Shown: positions 1 to 12,205, numbered from the stretch's first letter. The stretch: 64,000 nt of DNA from Diphasiastrum complanatum (GCA_029204225.1 CM055095.1:20079348-20143347); one strand, 5' to 3'. Notes: a model not told the origin generated them from the letters alone. Made by a program: numbers and translations.

Positions 1-620
1 GTACCTAAGCTAAACAAAATGCCCTAATTCTTTAAAAGAGGGTGCTCTGGTCACGTATAATGGCCATAAGTTTTAGCGAGAGGATCCTGGCTATGAATAG
101 AAGGCAAGATTCAAGATAAAATAACACACTGAACATAGTAAGACAACAACAACAGAAAGCTACTGAACGGAATGAGTAAAAGGGAATATAAGAGTCCACT
201 ATCCCTAACAAGTATTTTTCAACAGGTTCGGGAACACTTTTGGTTGCATAGGCAGACGGACTGAGCAAAAGAAAATTCGCCCCACTGAATCAAGTTCTCA
301 AAAGCAGCAACACTTGATTTCAACAGCAATTGACAAAAGCTAAGCTGTTCATTCATCTTTACCGCAGCGAAGCGCCAATACAAGAGCAATTACAAACAAA
401 CATCAAAGCCGCAATGAAGGACATTGTTGCTCACCTGCTGCTGCCTGCGAGCATCTGAGCAGAGTGTTGCTATGATCCAAGGAAGATGGATCGTGCGCTG
501 AGGTGAAAAACAGGGAAGGGAGTCTGCCCTGCGATGCCTAAAGGCCACAGCCCCATCGCCAAGGACCCAGGCCTAAGGACCAAGACCAGAGCCCACAATT
601 TAAAGGCCAGCCTCCTTCAC
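1..620 (-). other. Possible 5' exons of a minus-strand gene running off the left edge
   Basis: Read on the minus strand, 435 down to about 590 ends in a good splice-donor context (CAG then GTGAGC, donor at 433-434). A pyrimidine-rich acceptor ending in CAG lies at 261-262. The sequence left of 260 could then be a second exon, with the gene body outside the window. The 435-590 part is GC-richer than its surroundings. No protein domain is recognisable in the open stretch 32-268, so this is only a splice-signal argument. It could equally be chance signals in intergenic DNA. Confidence 0.2.
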
Positions 621-2680
621 ACACACTAGAGCTCCCAATTACATATGTACATATCTATGATCCAATTGCAATTTCACGGGCCCTTAAAGCCTCCTTTTGA
701 TGCGGATCATATTTCAGATTTTTTTTTTGGAAACGTGTTAAGCAACTAGTGGTCGGTTATGTACAACATATGCACAAAATACTATTTGGGCAATGTCATG
801 TGAGGGGCAAGCCCCTAAGATGTCACTTCGCAGTGGTTGGGAATCGAGCCTGCATCTAGCTGGTTGCACTCAACAACTACCTATACACCCTGCGTCTATT
901 GACGATTCCAAATCTTCAAAATGCTCGGCATGATCTATCTATCTAGATTCTATCTATGACGATGGAGCGTTCTACGCTAGAGGATAAGGGTGGGACCTTA
1001 TCTACAACCTGAGTCATGGTCAAACATGAGCTATTGCCATTTTGGATCTACTTTGAGACTTATTTGAAGAGTTTGTAAGCAGGCTAAATTTGTCAAAGGC
1101 ATCATTGTCAAATGTTATGGCATGATCTATCTATCGTGATGGAGCATCTTCTTCCATTGGATGAGAGTGGGACCTTAATGACATGGTGAAAAATAAGCTA
1201 TTCCCATTTGGGCCCACTTTGGACTTATTTGAAGAGCAAGTAAATTTTGTACTAAGCTAAATTTGTCAAAGGCGTCATTTTGACTAGCACTTTGAAAAGT
1301 GTTGCTCAACGCACCATAATAGTAGGTAGTTTACATTATGTGGGTGGTTTTATATGGAAGAGAGCCAACTCTATTTTAAATTATGCATTTAAATCCCATT
1401 GAGAGGACCAAGTCAGGCTGTTTTCATACACAAGGGAGCGCAATAGCGAGGATAACCTAAGTCACGCATACCCCCCCCGCCCCCTTTGTTCCCTTTTTTT
1501 TTTCATCTTTCTTTGTGCCCATTTCAAACAAATGTGCATAGTGGGCCTCTTGGCTTGCAGCTTGAAACCTTCTTAGCCCTTCACAATCTGTTTTCCTTTC
1601 ATAGAGATGCAATTTTATTTTAGCCTTTCCAGTCGAAAGTTCATTATTTCAAAAAATCTTGTAGCATCCTTTAGATTGAGTAAATATTTAGTTATGAAAG
1701 TTGCTTTGGATTTCACCTTTTCACCCAAAAAGTAGATACCCACCCAAAACATAGGCTTGGTGGGCCTTTGTTCTCTCTCCTCTATCCCATAAACACCATC
1801 ATGATGTTCTCCCACCTAAAAATTCAAATCTCAAGCTCTCCTAAAAAATAGTGGCCCTACAATAGTGGAGATACCGGGGCCGTAGTGCCCGGCATCTTCA
1901 CTTATCCCAAGTCAACATTTTTTTATGCTAAGTCATCTAGCACATGGGAGCATTTGCTTTTTTGTGTGAAATGAGATAATGGCCTTCCTATATTTTCTCT
2001 TCAATGAACATTGAGTTTATTAACAAATAGGCATGTCTTAGGCCTGTGTGTGAAAACACTCTCATTTCATGCAAAATCCCCTAAGGCAAGGGCATTTAAT
2101 GCACATATTTAGATTAGATAAGTTTAATGCTATTGTCTATAATAAAATAAACAAAAAATTTAAATTTGGCATGAACACAAAATATTGCAAGTGCTTGAGT
2201 GTGTTGTGAAGTGGCAGAAACTTTGTTGTTAATGGCAAGACGAAATGATAGATAAAGGTGAGGCACCACATCCTAGAAATTTCATTGCAAATCTTGCAGA
2301 AGTTGATGGAAAATCGTCAATTTTTTTATGCAGGCACACATAAGTTTCTAAAGTAAAAAGAATAAAGTCCTATTCAAGAGCACGATGACAATAATCTCGC
2401 TCTTTATTTTGAGCTACTTGAGAAGCAACATCGCTTTGTGTAGTGGAAGTTCGGGGGGCTTGGCATTTTGCGAGTAAATTTTTTGCGAGTTTCTTTCTTG
2501 CCATGAGTCAACACATGGCGTGCTATCTTTTTTATGCCACTACTTAACGTTTATGAATAAGAATTGTGGTTTGGCACATAGTTAAAAATCCCATAATGAA
2601 ATCCCCAAAAAAAAAATTGAAGTTAAAAAACATTTTCAGCCTTGTGCTACAAAAAGAAAGAAAAAATTGACTGAATCACT
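621..2680. repeat. Intergenic DNA with a ~190-bp degenerate tandem duplication (927-1110 / 1119-1281)
   Basis: No gene is supported here. Two neighbouring segments both start with GGCATGATCTATCTATC and both end with GTCAAAGGC followed by TCATT. In the same order they share a 'gtgggacctta' block, a 'gagctatt/aagctattcccatt' block and 'gacttatttgaagag'. The offset is about 192 bp and the copies differ by many substitutions and small gaps, so the duplication is old. The rest is AT-rich and shows nothing recognisable. Confidence 0.6.
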
Positions 2681-2684
2681 AGGC

Positions 2685-3160
2685 AGCCCACCACCATAGC
2701 ACGTCAACGTGCTATGGAGGTGGCGTGCCAAGTGATTTAGTCAAAAAAAAAAAATCTCCCTGGCAGCCCACCACCATAGCACACCGCAGGCCACCGCCAT
2801 AGTACGTCGACGTGCTATGGAGGTGGGCTGCCAGGGCAAAAAAAAAAAATTCGTTTGAAGCACTTGGCACGCCGAAGTGATTCAATCAATTTTTTTTTTT
2901 AATACTTGGGCTCCTTGGACTCTTTGTGGTTCTTTGCGGTCTAGCCCACCACTAGGGACCACAAGGAGCCTCCTTGTGGTTCCTTGCGGTGGCCAAACGG
3001 ACCATAAGAGGCCTTCTTACAGTCTAGCCCACCGCAAGGGACCACAAGGACGCTCCTTGCGGTCCCTTGGGCCACCACAAGAGAGGATCCTTGCAGTCCA
3101 GCCCACCGCAAGGGACCGCAAGAAGGCTCCTTGCAATTTTCTACGATGGCTGCGTTAGAT
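2685..3160. repeat. GC-rich palindromes and short repeats separated by A/T homopolymers
   Basis: 2691-2723 is an almost perfect palindrome (arms CCACCATAGCACGT). 2761-2833 is a larger hairpin with arms TGGCAGCCCACC and GGTGGGCTGCCA and inner arms built on CATAGCACGT. The hairpins are separated by runs of 10-12 A or T. From 2930 to 3150 a second unit recurs on both strands (CCCACCGCAAGGGACC, CACAAGGA, CTCCTTGCGGT). Open frames here on both strands are a consequence of the repeats. It resembles the subterminal part of a non-autonomous DNA transposon or an inverted-repeat small-RNA source; no terminal repeats were found. Confidence 0.6.
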
Positions 3161-3179
3161 TTCTTATGCTCAGGCTTTA

Positions 3180-3899
3180 ACAAATCGTTCAAGTAATGAG
3201 CATCCTGAAAACCGAAGGCCGACTACATGTTTCATACCTTTACATTTTTTCCCTTTGAGATTTTTTTGTGCCTTAAACGCTTTTAAGGCACCTTCACCTT
3301 TTTCGCACCTTCGCGAAAAATGCGATGCAGTGGCCAGAATGCCTTGGAATCCATTTCAGGCCCACCTTCGTCTTTTTTCCCTGCCTTCGCTCTAGAGGCA
3401 CCTTCGGGATTTACATACCTTCAGTCTAAGGGCACCTTCGAGTTTTTCCGGGTTTTTGCTACATTGGCAGACCGACGTCGCCAACTTATCATCAACCCTA
3501 AAAACAACTGGACAACCAAATATTCTAAGGGCGGTTACCAATTTTGTACATATACAAAACTGGAGTAAATGGCATTTAAGGCTTATAAGATATTTGTCTC
3601 TCGACACTTGTAAATATATATACTAGCTAAGTCAAGCTATGTAAGTGTGTTCTTTTTTAGAGTTATCTGTAGTCAGCATTATCACGCTCAGCAAGCTGAA
3701 GTTATTACTTCAAGCCATTGTACTCACAGTTGATATTAATCAGAGTGCAATTTTTGTCTCACTACTGTATTGTTCATTTGCGCAATTTGTATGAATTATT
3801 CTTCTTGAATATTTCTGCTGCTAACTGTTGCGTTTTCGTTCCTACACGCCTACGCTCAAAGCTTCGAGCTTATGCTGTCTGTCCCCACGTTTTACGACA
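3180..3899 (+). repeat. Probable 5' LTR of copia element A (left boundary uncertain)
   Basis: The sequence directly before the primer-binding site at 3900 must be the end of an LTR, and it ends ...GACA. A TATA-like stretch (GGCTTATAAGATATT) lies near 3571-3585. Several CACCTTCG/CCTTCG repeats fill the upstream part (3290-3440). The left boundary is not defined because no second LTR of this element is visible, so the start given is approximate. Confidence 0.45.
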
Positions 3900-3911
3900 T
3901 GGTATCAAAGC
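3900..3911 (+). other. Primer-binding site of copia element A
   Basis: TGGTATCAAAGC matches the plant initiator tRNA-Met complement TGGTATCAGAGC with one mismatch. It lies directly after an LTR-like end in CA and 131 bases before the gag start, the usual copia arrangement. Confidence 0.7.
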
Positions 3912-4042
3912 AGGCATCTCAGTAATCTACATTTCTACTGCGGATTATCAGTCTTGTTTCTATCAAGACGTCTTTCCAGCAAACGTGCAGCCAATAGTAT
4001 TCTGACAATCGTTGTTTCTACCAATGATCTCGTTCAACCATA

Positions 4043-4930
4043 ATGGATCCATTATCTAGTTCATCTCTCATTGACAAACTCGATGGAGATAACTACCATC
4101 TCTGGAAATTCAAGATGAAGGTTATACTTCTAGCCAAAGAACTGTGGGACATCGTTGATGGCACAGAGCTCAAACCAGAAGGTGATACAACCATTATCAC
4201 CAAGTGGAGACTGAGAGATGGCAAAGCATTTGCCATGATCACTCTCAACATCAAGGATACTCAGATCAGCCACATACATGCTACTCAGACTACTAAGGAT
4301 GCATGGGACATCCTAGCAACTCTCTATAACATCAGAGACGTTACTTCCAAGCTTCATATGAGGAAGAAATTCTTCACCCTCAGAATGTCTGATGCAGATA
4401 GTGTTTTGAGTCATCTCAACACCTTAAAAAATCTTATGGAGCAGATGACTGCAACTGGCTCAATCATAGAAGATTCTGATGCACTCATGACTCTATTATC
4501 GAGTCTACCTGAAGCCTACGAAAATTGGGTAATGGCAATTTCTACCCAGGAGCACCTCACTCTATCGAGAGTAATTTTGCTGCTCCTACAAGAGGAGATC
4601 AGAAAATCAGCATCCTCCTCAGGCTCAAGATCGGATTCTCAAGCTCTATATTTGAAAAATCAGAAGTTTAGATCCAAGAGATCTACAAAGTCAGGCTATA
4701 TTGACAAGAAGAACAACATGCAGTCTTGACCAAATTCCGGTTCATAATCGAATTCAAGCTCTTCTTCATTCCAACCAATGTAGAAATTTTTCTGCAGATA
4801 CTGTAAGAGGACTGGCCACAAAATCAAAGACTACCGAACTTTAAAATACAACAACGAAAAGAAGAAGCAGTTCCAACAACAAGCACATAGTGCTACAACC
4901 AGTCACTCAAATCAGCAACAAGAAGAAGAT
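4043..4930 (+). pseudogene. Ty1/copia gag remnant (element A)
   Basis: The open frame 4043-4729 (228 residues) begins with a typical copia gag N-terminus (MDPLSSSSLIDKLDGDNYHLW) and continues through the UBN2-type capsid domain, with WDIL, MRKKFFTLRMSD and LLSSLPEAYENWV blocks. A TGA at 4727 ends it. The same frame continues behind this stop into a CCHC zinc knuckle at about 4793-4834, CRYCKRTGHKIKDY, in which the last Cys has become Tyr. Protease, integrase and RT are not found downstream. Gag packages the element RNA into virus-like particles in intact relatives; this copy is dead. It is closely related to the gag at 51630. Confidence 0.85.
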
Positions 4931-4934
4931 GAAA

Positions 4935-5850
4935 CAACTTTCAAGGTGTGTGTTTGCTTCCAAACGACATGAAAGATGCATTCATGCACAATAGATTCAA
5001 GTACGTCATGAATGGAATCATGAGTCTCAATGCGATCTCCACCAGAGGGGTAGTGCATAAAATGTGTGTTGAGAATCAAGAGAAAGACCACATGAACATT
5101 TTGTCAAACCCACCAACACCAAATGAGAAAGTCCCAAACTAACTCGAAGAGCAATAACAAACAACTCTAAAGAAAGACGCAAGAGCGGAATAACATAAGG
5201 CACAACAAGCCAAGCACTTGCACCTAGGCCTGCACAAGAAAGAAGTCGAGCTCCAGCCTTCTTGGAAGTTGAATCGCTAAGAAATTGCGTGAAAGCATGA
5301 GAGCGGAACTGCTCCATAAGATATTTTAAAAAATGAGCCCATTGAGATCTTTTCGATACCAGATCGACTCGAATCGAGTCGTAATTTTTCGAGTTATATT
5401 TTTGATACCAAAGCGGATCAAGTCACATTGATAAATTTTGATCCAAAGGCAAAATTCGATACATAAATATTTCGATATTGTTAGTCAATTTTGACCCACG
5501 TTGCAATCAGAAGGATGATGTTGACAATCTGTCTACTTTGCACATATATTTTACTGATACAAACAACAGTTGCTCTAGTGAATTAAGTAGATTCAATCTT
5601 ATACTTTCAAATTCTGATCACTGATCTACGATCATCAACAAATCAATCAAGTGAATCTATAATAGCTTTTGTATTTTTCTAAAATAGTATGGTGGAAGGC
5701 AGAATCCATCAAGAAATGATTAAGCGACTGAAGCTTCGCCATTCTTGCACCTTACAAACTCGTGCACTGCTTTATGCTCATGTACTCTACTTTTATTAAT
5801 CAAAGAGTTCATGTTTGTCTACACTAATAATTTGTTCATTTGCGCATTAT
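4935..5850. other. Degraded sequence between two copia remnants; no gene seen
   Basis: Short frames here (for example 4948-5142 and its antisense) have no domain. 5350-5480 contains several TCGA-rich, self-complementary words (GACTCGAATCGAGTC). 5500-5850 is AT-rich. It may be decayed retroelement sequence, but nothing definite is visible. Confidence 0.4.
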
Positions 5851-5859
5851 TACAGATTG

Positions 5860-7730
5860 CATACAACAAAGCCTCACTCCAAAAAGGTTTAGGAAGATTG
5901 GCACCTGACCTCATAGCTTTGGCTCCTTCACATAAGATTCTATTCTTCCTCTTGGCCACTCCATTTTTTTGTGTGTTTTTGGACTTGTGAGCTCCCTCTG
6001 GATCCCATTTGCTTCAAAAAATGCTTTGAACTTGGTAGAAATGTCCTCACCACCATTGTCAACTCCTCAAGCACTTGATTTTGGTGTTGAATTGGACCCC
6101 CCTTGCAATCTTGAACTTGAAAAAGACATCATACACCTCGTCCGTGCTCTTTAGTAGATACACCCAACAAAATATACTAAAATCATCAATAAATGTTACA
6201 TATATCTTAGCACCACCATTGCTAATTATAGTAACTCCATGAATATCCCAATGCACAAGTTGGAAAGGCTTACTAGATCTAGATGTAGATCTCTTATAAG
6301 GTAATCTATGTGACTTTGATCAAGCACATTGCTCACAAACATGATTCATGCTAGTTAGAGACTTTGGAAGACCAAACACAAGTTGACTCTTTGCCATTAC
6401 CGCTAATGACTTGAAGTTGAGATGCCCCAATCTATTGTGCCATACCTCTTGCATTGACAATTGCTCCTTTGTCATACATCCAACTTGGTTAGCAACAATA
6501 CAAGCATCAAATTTGAACAATTTACCTTGCCTCATCCCTTTGCAATCACCGTATCCTAATTCTTGATCAAGCATGCATCACCATCAAACTCCACCTGAAG
6601 ACATTTATTTAGCATTTGACTCACACTAAGAAGGTTCTTAGTAATAGATGGAATGAACAAAACATCTTTCAAATGAAACCAATTTGCAGAGAGAGAAATA
6701 GGAATTGTGCCAATCCCTTTGATTGCACACTCACCATCATTGGCAGTGTAGATCACTCTCTCATCACCTTCATATGCCAACAAAGATGGCAAGTACTCTT
6801 TGTGAAAGCTCATGTGTGAGCTTGCTCCACTACCAATCCACCAAGAATCAGTATCTCCATCACTAGCTATCAAACATGAAGACATCACAAGAGCATCATC
6901 ATTTGAGTTTTGAACATCAGCACCATCTTCAACAAGAGTTAGATTTCCTTTCTTATCACCTTGATCTCTCTTCTTCTTGAAGAACCCACAGTAGAAACAT
7001 TTTAACTTAGATCTATCTTTCTTCCTGCCAACAAAAGTAGAAGGCTCACTTTGATCTTGCCCTTTAGACCACTTGCCTTTGCTCTTGCCATTGAACTTTC
7101 CCTTTGAGAACATAGCCTCCTCCTCTCCAACTTGAGATGTGGAAGATGATCCTCCTCTTGATAGAAGCCTAAACTTCTCATTCACCAAGATTTCTTGCAA
7201 GTCCTCCATACTTGACAATGTCTTTTGAATAGCAAAACTTTGAACAAGATTAGCATGATCATCCAACCATTAAGAACTACTTGAACATGTTCTATTTCCT
7301 TAATGCTTTCATCAATACATGCTATCTTGTCATTGATTGATTTAACCCTAAAAACAAAAGCATGAGCACTTTCATCCTTCTTTTTCAAACTTTGAAATAT
7401 TTTTCTCCCAAGGGTTAGAACCCTTGATGTCAACTTAGACTCACAAGCCTTCTTTAAAGCTTTTCAAGCCTCACTTGATGTAGTGCACTTACCAACTTCC
7501 TTGAGAAGTTCATTAGTCACATTCATCTTGATCATATGAAGACCTTTCCTTGCCCCCCTATCATACCTCAATTGTTCTTGAGGTGACAAAGTTCTCTCCT
7601 CCATACCTACAACAATGTCCATCAACTCATTCATCTCAAGGAGAGACTCCATTCTCACCTTCCAAGTTGAATAGTTGCTTGAGGTAAGCCTATCATTACT
7701 CTCCAACATGAAGCCTCCATTTGTAGCCAT
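5860..7730 (-). pseudogene. Ty1/copia gag-protease-integrase remnant (element B)
   Basis: Read from 7730 downwards. The gag N-terminus (ATNGGFMLESNDRLTSSNYSTW) is at 7730-7464, more gag at 7433-7182, then knuckle, protease and pre-integrase in 7266-6556, the HHCC integrase zinc region in 6574-6320 (WHNRLGHLNFKSL, CEQC), and the integrase core from 6256 to about 5860. Frames change several times. The zinc knuckle has lost its His and last Cys (CFYCG runs straight into FFKKKR). The protease motif reads WIGSGAS, so the catalytic Asp is Gly. A segment near 5960-5990 disrupts the end of the integrase core. RT, RNase H and the 3' LTR are missing. It belongs to the same family as element D at 32.6-38.1 kb. 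Confidence 0.9.
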
Positions 7731-8302
7731 GTTGCAACAATTTGATCTTCTCTTTCAACCTATTTCAATGCACTTAGCAGTCTCTTGAAAGTCAAAAAAT
7801 GAATCCAAAGAAATCACAAAGATATGGAACTTTTCAAATCTCTTTCTTGCACAAAACTAGCAAAATCAACACATAGAATTGATGACACATGATCAACCTA
7901 CAATATCATGAAATTTTTCACTCTCTAAGATTGAAACACACTCTTGAAAATTCCAGTAACTTCAAAATCAAGAGATCCTATCAACTTTAGGGTTTTCAGA
8001 AAAATGCATATATTGAATCACACAAATTCTAAATGCAAAAGCTAGAAACTCTATATAGAATCTTGAAGAATGATATAAACCCTTTCTTATGCATCAAAAC
8101 TTGTCACAATCCAACAAGTAGGGAGAAAAATTGGCATGTACAAGTATTTCGACCTAAATTGAGCTTTGGATTACAAAGATCCCCATTCTACACTTGAAAA
8201 TGCTTGGTTTTGACAAGGAATCACTTTAGCACACTCTAGAATTGATGAAGCCTCCAAATCACTCACAAAATTGGCTTCTGCTCCAAATATAGCCTAAACA
8301 AA

Positions 8303-8314
8303 GCTCTAATACCA
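8303..8314 (-). other. Primer-binding site of copia element B
   Basis: On the minus strand this reads TGGTATTAGAGC, complementary to initiator tRNA-Met with one mismatch, and it directly follows an LTR end in CACA. A second, partial copy of this junction lies 295 bp away near 8601-8612. Confidence 0.7.
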
Positions 8315-9065
8315 TGTGAAAAAATCAGATCACAAAGATCTAATTATTTCCTTTGATCTTTAGCTAATTTGGAGAGCACACTAACTTCATTACCAATGTG
8401 AAAAATCATGCATCAACTACACATAGAAGATGAAAACTCAATAAGAACTTTTCATAAACATTTAAATATTATATGCTATTGTCCATGTCTATACAATAGT
8501 CATACAATATCATTACTCACACGTGTGAATTCATATACATAAGAAAAACAATATTCTACACACAAAAATTCACTATATCACCACCAAGATGCAGGAGAGC
8601 CTAATACCATGTAAAAAAATTTGATCACAAAGATCTAATTTTTCCCTTTGATCTTTAGCTAATTTAGAGAGCACATATAGCTTAATTACAAATGTAGAAA
8701 TCATGCATCTACTATACATAGAAGATGAAAACTCAATAAGAACTTTTCATAAAAATTTAGATATGACAATTTAATGTTCCCTTCCGTATACCAACAATAC
8801 TCACACATGTGGATCCATACACATAAGAAAAATAACATTCTACACACAAAATCTCACTATATCACCACCAAAATGCAAAAAATGGATGTAGAAACCCAAA
8901 GAGATAACTTCCATAAGAATGAATGAGAAAAGGATGAGAGAGATGGGTTCCTCCCATGCTTGTAATCTATTTATAACTGCCTCTTGCCCTATTTGGATGT
9001 TCTTGCACAAGCTTATCAACTTATGGAAATTTCTAGGTCTACCAAATCTATTGGGAAGATGAACT
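8315..9065 (-). repeat. 5' LTR of copia element B, containing a 295-bp tandem duplication
   Basis: The minus strand is clearly homologous to the LTR at 56358-57031: shared blocks include CCATAAGTTGATAAGCTTG, TTATAAATAG (TATA box) and the terminal GATCTTTGTGATC region. The LTR end is present twice: the segment starting CTAATACCAT at 8306 recurs at 8601, each copy carrying the 'cacaaagatctaatt' and 'gatgaaaactcaataagaac' blocks. The 5' boundary is not defined; similarity fades near 9065. Confidence 0.75.
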
Positions 9066-9316
9066 AATTGTAGTGGCCTCATAGTACATGTCACACATAA
9101 AATTCACTAACAAGGGAATAAAGCTTTCCCTTGTGAGGTTAGCTTACTTCTACGGCTTCCTAACTTGCCACACCTACTTTTTCCTAGTTTAACCACAATC
9201 AATAGCACAAAGATAGATGGTGGAGGCAACTTGCACTCTCCTCTCTCACCTCTCTAAAGGTTAACAAGAACAAGCAAATATAGCTAAAATGCAAAAAGGA
9301 AGTAAATGGGAAAACA

Positions 9317-9414
<98 letters not shown>

Positions 9415-10310
9415 TGGAATGCAAGGATGATCTGGGTTTATAATCTCCTCCTCTTGTTGAACATCAAAAATGAGTACAAGAAGTGTCTTTTTATTCTTAG
9501 GGAAGGCCATGTCCCTTCTGTCTGATTGACTACTTCTAAATGGCAAACTAATACAAGCCCTTCATAAAAATTCCAATGGTTGTACCATGAGAAGGACCCT
9601 TCACATGAATTATGTGAGTTCCTTTTGGAGTGAGAAGATCCTCACATGAATCATGTGAGTTCCTTTAAACTTAGAACCATATCGATTTGACTTTGGGATT
9701 TTTAATTATTTTATGTCTCAAGTTGCTTATTCCTAGAAATTATAACTTGTGCCTATTGAAGTTGGGCTTATACACGTAGAAAGCCAGTGCCCTCACACTT
9801 ATTGAGTCTAACTATAACGCTCCCATTCATTTATATTGGACGGATATAAATTTGTAAGAGAGTTTAAAAAAAATGATCTATAATGAAAGAAATACAAGTG
9901 CAAGTAATATAGTTTAGTCCTTGCACATTTATCTCTGAATGTATATACACATATTGGACTACTATTTCAGATATAGATTTTTCTCTTGATAATATTGTGA
10001 AATCCATAATTTTGGCCTTCTAGTAAGATCAAATTGCTTTTTGGAAATGTTCCTTTTGATGATGGATGCATCAAAACTTAAGAGTTTTTTGAATACTATA
10101 TTGGCACTCATAATCCATTGACATCTTTTTCTTTGAAGAGAAGCACAAAGATGATTGATGAGCACAGTTTCCTTGATGGCGCAAATTTATTATGTGTAGA
10201 AAGCTATTTTGTTGAGAATGTCTATAAGCAAAATTTCAAAACACTGAACTTTTTGATGATATGTGTTAACCCTAGTTAACCTATAAACCATGATTTGAAA
10301 AGGCATTTAC
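9066..10310. repeat. Intergenic DNA with a (GA)n microsatellite at 9321-9411
   Basis: 9321-9411 is an uninterrupted run of about 45 GA dinucleotides. Serine/leucine frames on the opposite strand are artefacts of it. The repeat unit TCACATGAATTATGTGAGTTCC/TCACATGAATCATGTGAG recurs in short form near 9600-9660 and is palindromic. Otherwise no gene is seen. Confidence 0.8.
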
Positions 10311-10317
10311 ATTAAAG

Positions 10318-11103
10318 CTACATCGGCGGGGGTACTACGATCGGTCTTGTCAGGTGTCTTGCCATTATATGGAATGTAGGTTCTGTAACGACATGTGTTG
10401 CGTTCTTTAATGGTGTTTTTGTAACGTCAATTGGCTCACGATCTGGTAGGTCTTCTGTGGATTCTAATAGTTCAACAAAGTCCATCCTGGGTTGGTTCGC
10501 TCCGCCATCCGGCTCTCCAGGCAGTGGGGTCAAAATTCTCATGACTGGTTCTCCTAAGTCTTAATCGTTCCCTCTGGATATTTGATGTTTCTCTGGATGG
10601 TGTTCCCTTCAATCGAGTTTTTCGTGGTATATCTATGTTGGAGGATCTAGGATAACACTATTTCCTCTCATATATAAGTCCCTTGGTGTTGCTCATACCA
10701 AGTTTCATTCTTCTTGTAGGTAGTTTTGAAGCGTGCAGATTGAGTGGTGTGATCAGGATCGGGGTGTGGTTTTGACGTTTGGGGTCTACTAATCTTGACT
10801 CGGCCAATTTCATGTTGTACTATCTCTTGCTTGTAGGTTTGAGTATTTGTTCTTTTTCCAATCAGCTTCCTTTGTGAAGTTCATGTTCTACACAAATCCT
10901 AGGGCAGTCAATGCATTACATATGTGTATTGCATAGGCACCTTGTATTACCCAACGATTATGAGTGTGGATGTATATTGAGGCCAAGATAAGAAGATTGT
11001 TGCTATTGACCTCTATGGCGATGTCTCTTGGTTGTACTTCCCTGGCAGTGCTATCGAAAGCTATTATGTCTATCGTTGTGGGTCCTACAACTCGTATCAC
11101 CAA
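10318..11103 (-). pseudogene. Unidentified minus-strand coding remnant
   Basis: Two open stretches in the same minus-strand frame, 11103-10888 and 10542-10318, are separated by about 345 bp with many stops. The first contains a strand-like segment (REVQPRDIAIEVNSNNLLIL); the second is proline- and acid-rich (GGANQPRMDFVELLE). I do not recognise either. Their position next to a gypsy integrase remnant on the same strand makes a gypsy origin possible, but the match may be chance. Confidence 0.25.
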
Positions 11104-11650
11104 ATGATATCAGTGTGGTCTGATCAAATGTGGCCCATCCATTTCCTTGTCTCAATGTTCTTGGTAGGTCTCTTGATGGCGTGCATACTTAAGAATTTTG
11201 CACCAATACTAAATGTCTGATGGATTATCCACCATAGTTAACTCGCAACTGTCTAACACATATAGTTCATCGGTCTAGATAGGGGCCCACTTTGTAAGCC
11301 TAGCTACATAATACTTTAGTGGCGGGATCCACTAAGTGTTCAACAATATCCCCCACCTAAATAGGTGACGGTCCCACGACACATGCCTAGTGTTTGCTTG
11401 TGGAAGAAAGTTGCCTATTGCTTGCAATGGATTGCATTACAAAAAGCATAGATAGATGATCACTTAAGTAAATCTTGATACTTTTTGGATGATGTGTCAC
11501 TCCTCACTGTTCTAAGAAATATGTGGAAAGGTTGGTGATCAACCATACTTGTGTAACTAGCTACCATTGATGGGAATAGCAAAAAGTGTCCCATCCATTT
11601 TTCCAAAGTCACTATCCCTTTCAATAGTATGTTTGTGATGCGGTAACTAC
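11104..11650. other. No gene seen
   Basis: Mixed-composition DNA between two minus-strand remnants. The CCCCCACCTAAATAGGTG block near 11350 resembles LTR-end sequence, but no boundaries could be set. Confidence 0.3.
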
Positions 11651-11652
11651 CT

Positions 11653-12205
11653 TTACCTTGTGAATATGACAGTCATGCCAAGTCTTGTGGCATGCTTTTT
11701 TTTGCAGCAAGAGCATTGACTGCTAACAGGCATGTTTCGCACACTCACATAACACTTCACGATGAAGTTGGAGCGACTTTTATCCAACCATTGTACCGTG
11801 GCGATCTGAAGGGATGGGACGAGAAATTCCACTGGCATAACTACATCTTGGCCATACACCAATTGGAATGGCATTTGTTCGATGTTGTCTTTGTATGCAG
11901 TTCTAAACCCCACAAAGCAACATCTAGCTTGTGCTCCCAATCTCATATGCTTGCTTCCACTATTCTTGTCAACATGATGCATAGAATCTTATTAGCAAAT
12001 TGGGTTTGGCCATTGTCTCTAGGATAATAAGACGTGCTAAAGCGATGGATGATGAACTCTTCTAATAAGACCTTGATGGTCTCATTAACAAAGTGAGTTT
12101 CTCGATTTGACTATATCAATGGGCATTCGAAGCACAAAATGATATGTTCATAGAGGAATTTAACAGTGTATCTAGCATGTGCTACGTCAAAAACTTGGGG
12201 CTGGC
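11653..12205 (-). pseudogene. Ty3/gypsy integrase remnant
   Basis: The minus strand encodes the catalytic core and C-terminal side of a gypsy integrase: FLYEHII, a THFVNETIKVL block, STSYYPRDNGQTQFANK, then FRTAYKDNIEQMPFQLVYGQ and a PVEFLVPSL block. The Asp of the usual DRGTHF reads as Asn-Arg-Glu, and the Glu of the NGQAE-type motif is Gln, so two of the three DDE residues are lost. There are stops and at least one frame change near 11980. Integrase would insert the element cDNA into the host genome. It is cut at its upstream end by, or joined to, a copia RNase H fragment at about 12205. Confidence 0.75.

Noticed and set aside
9199-9546. Open frames across the (GA)n run, and the same at 48567-48875
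   Set aside because: They encode only Ser-Leu or Arg-Glu repeats caused by the microsatellite.
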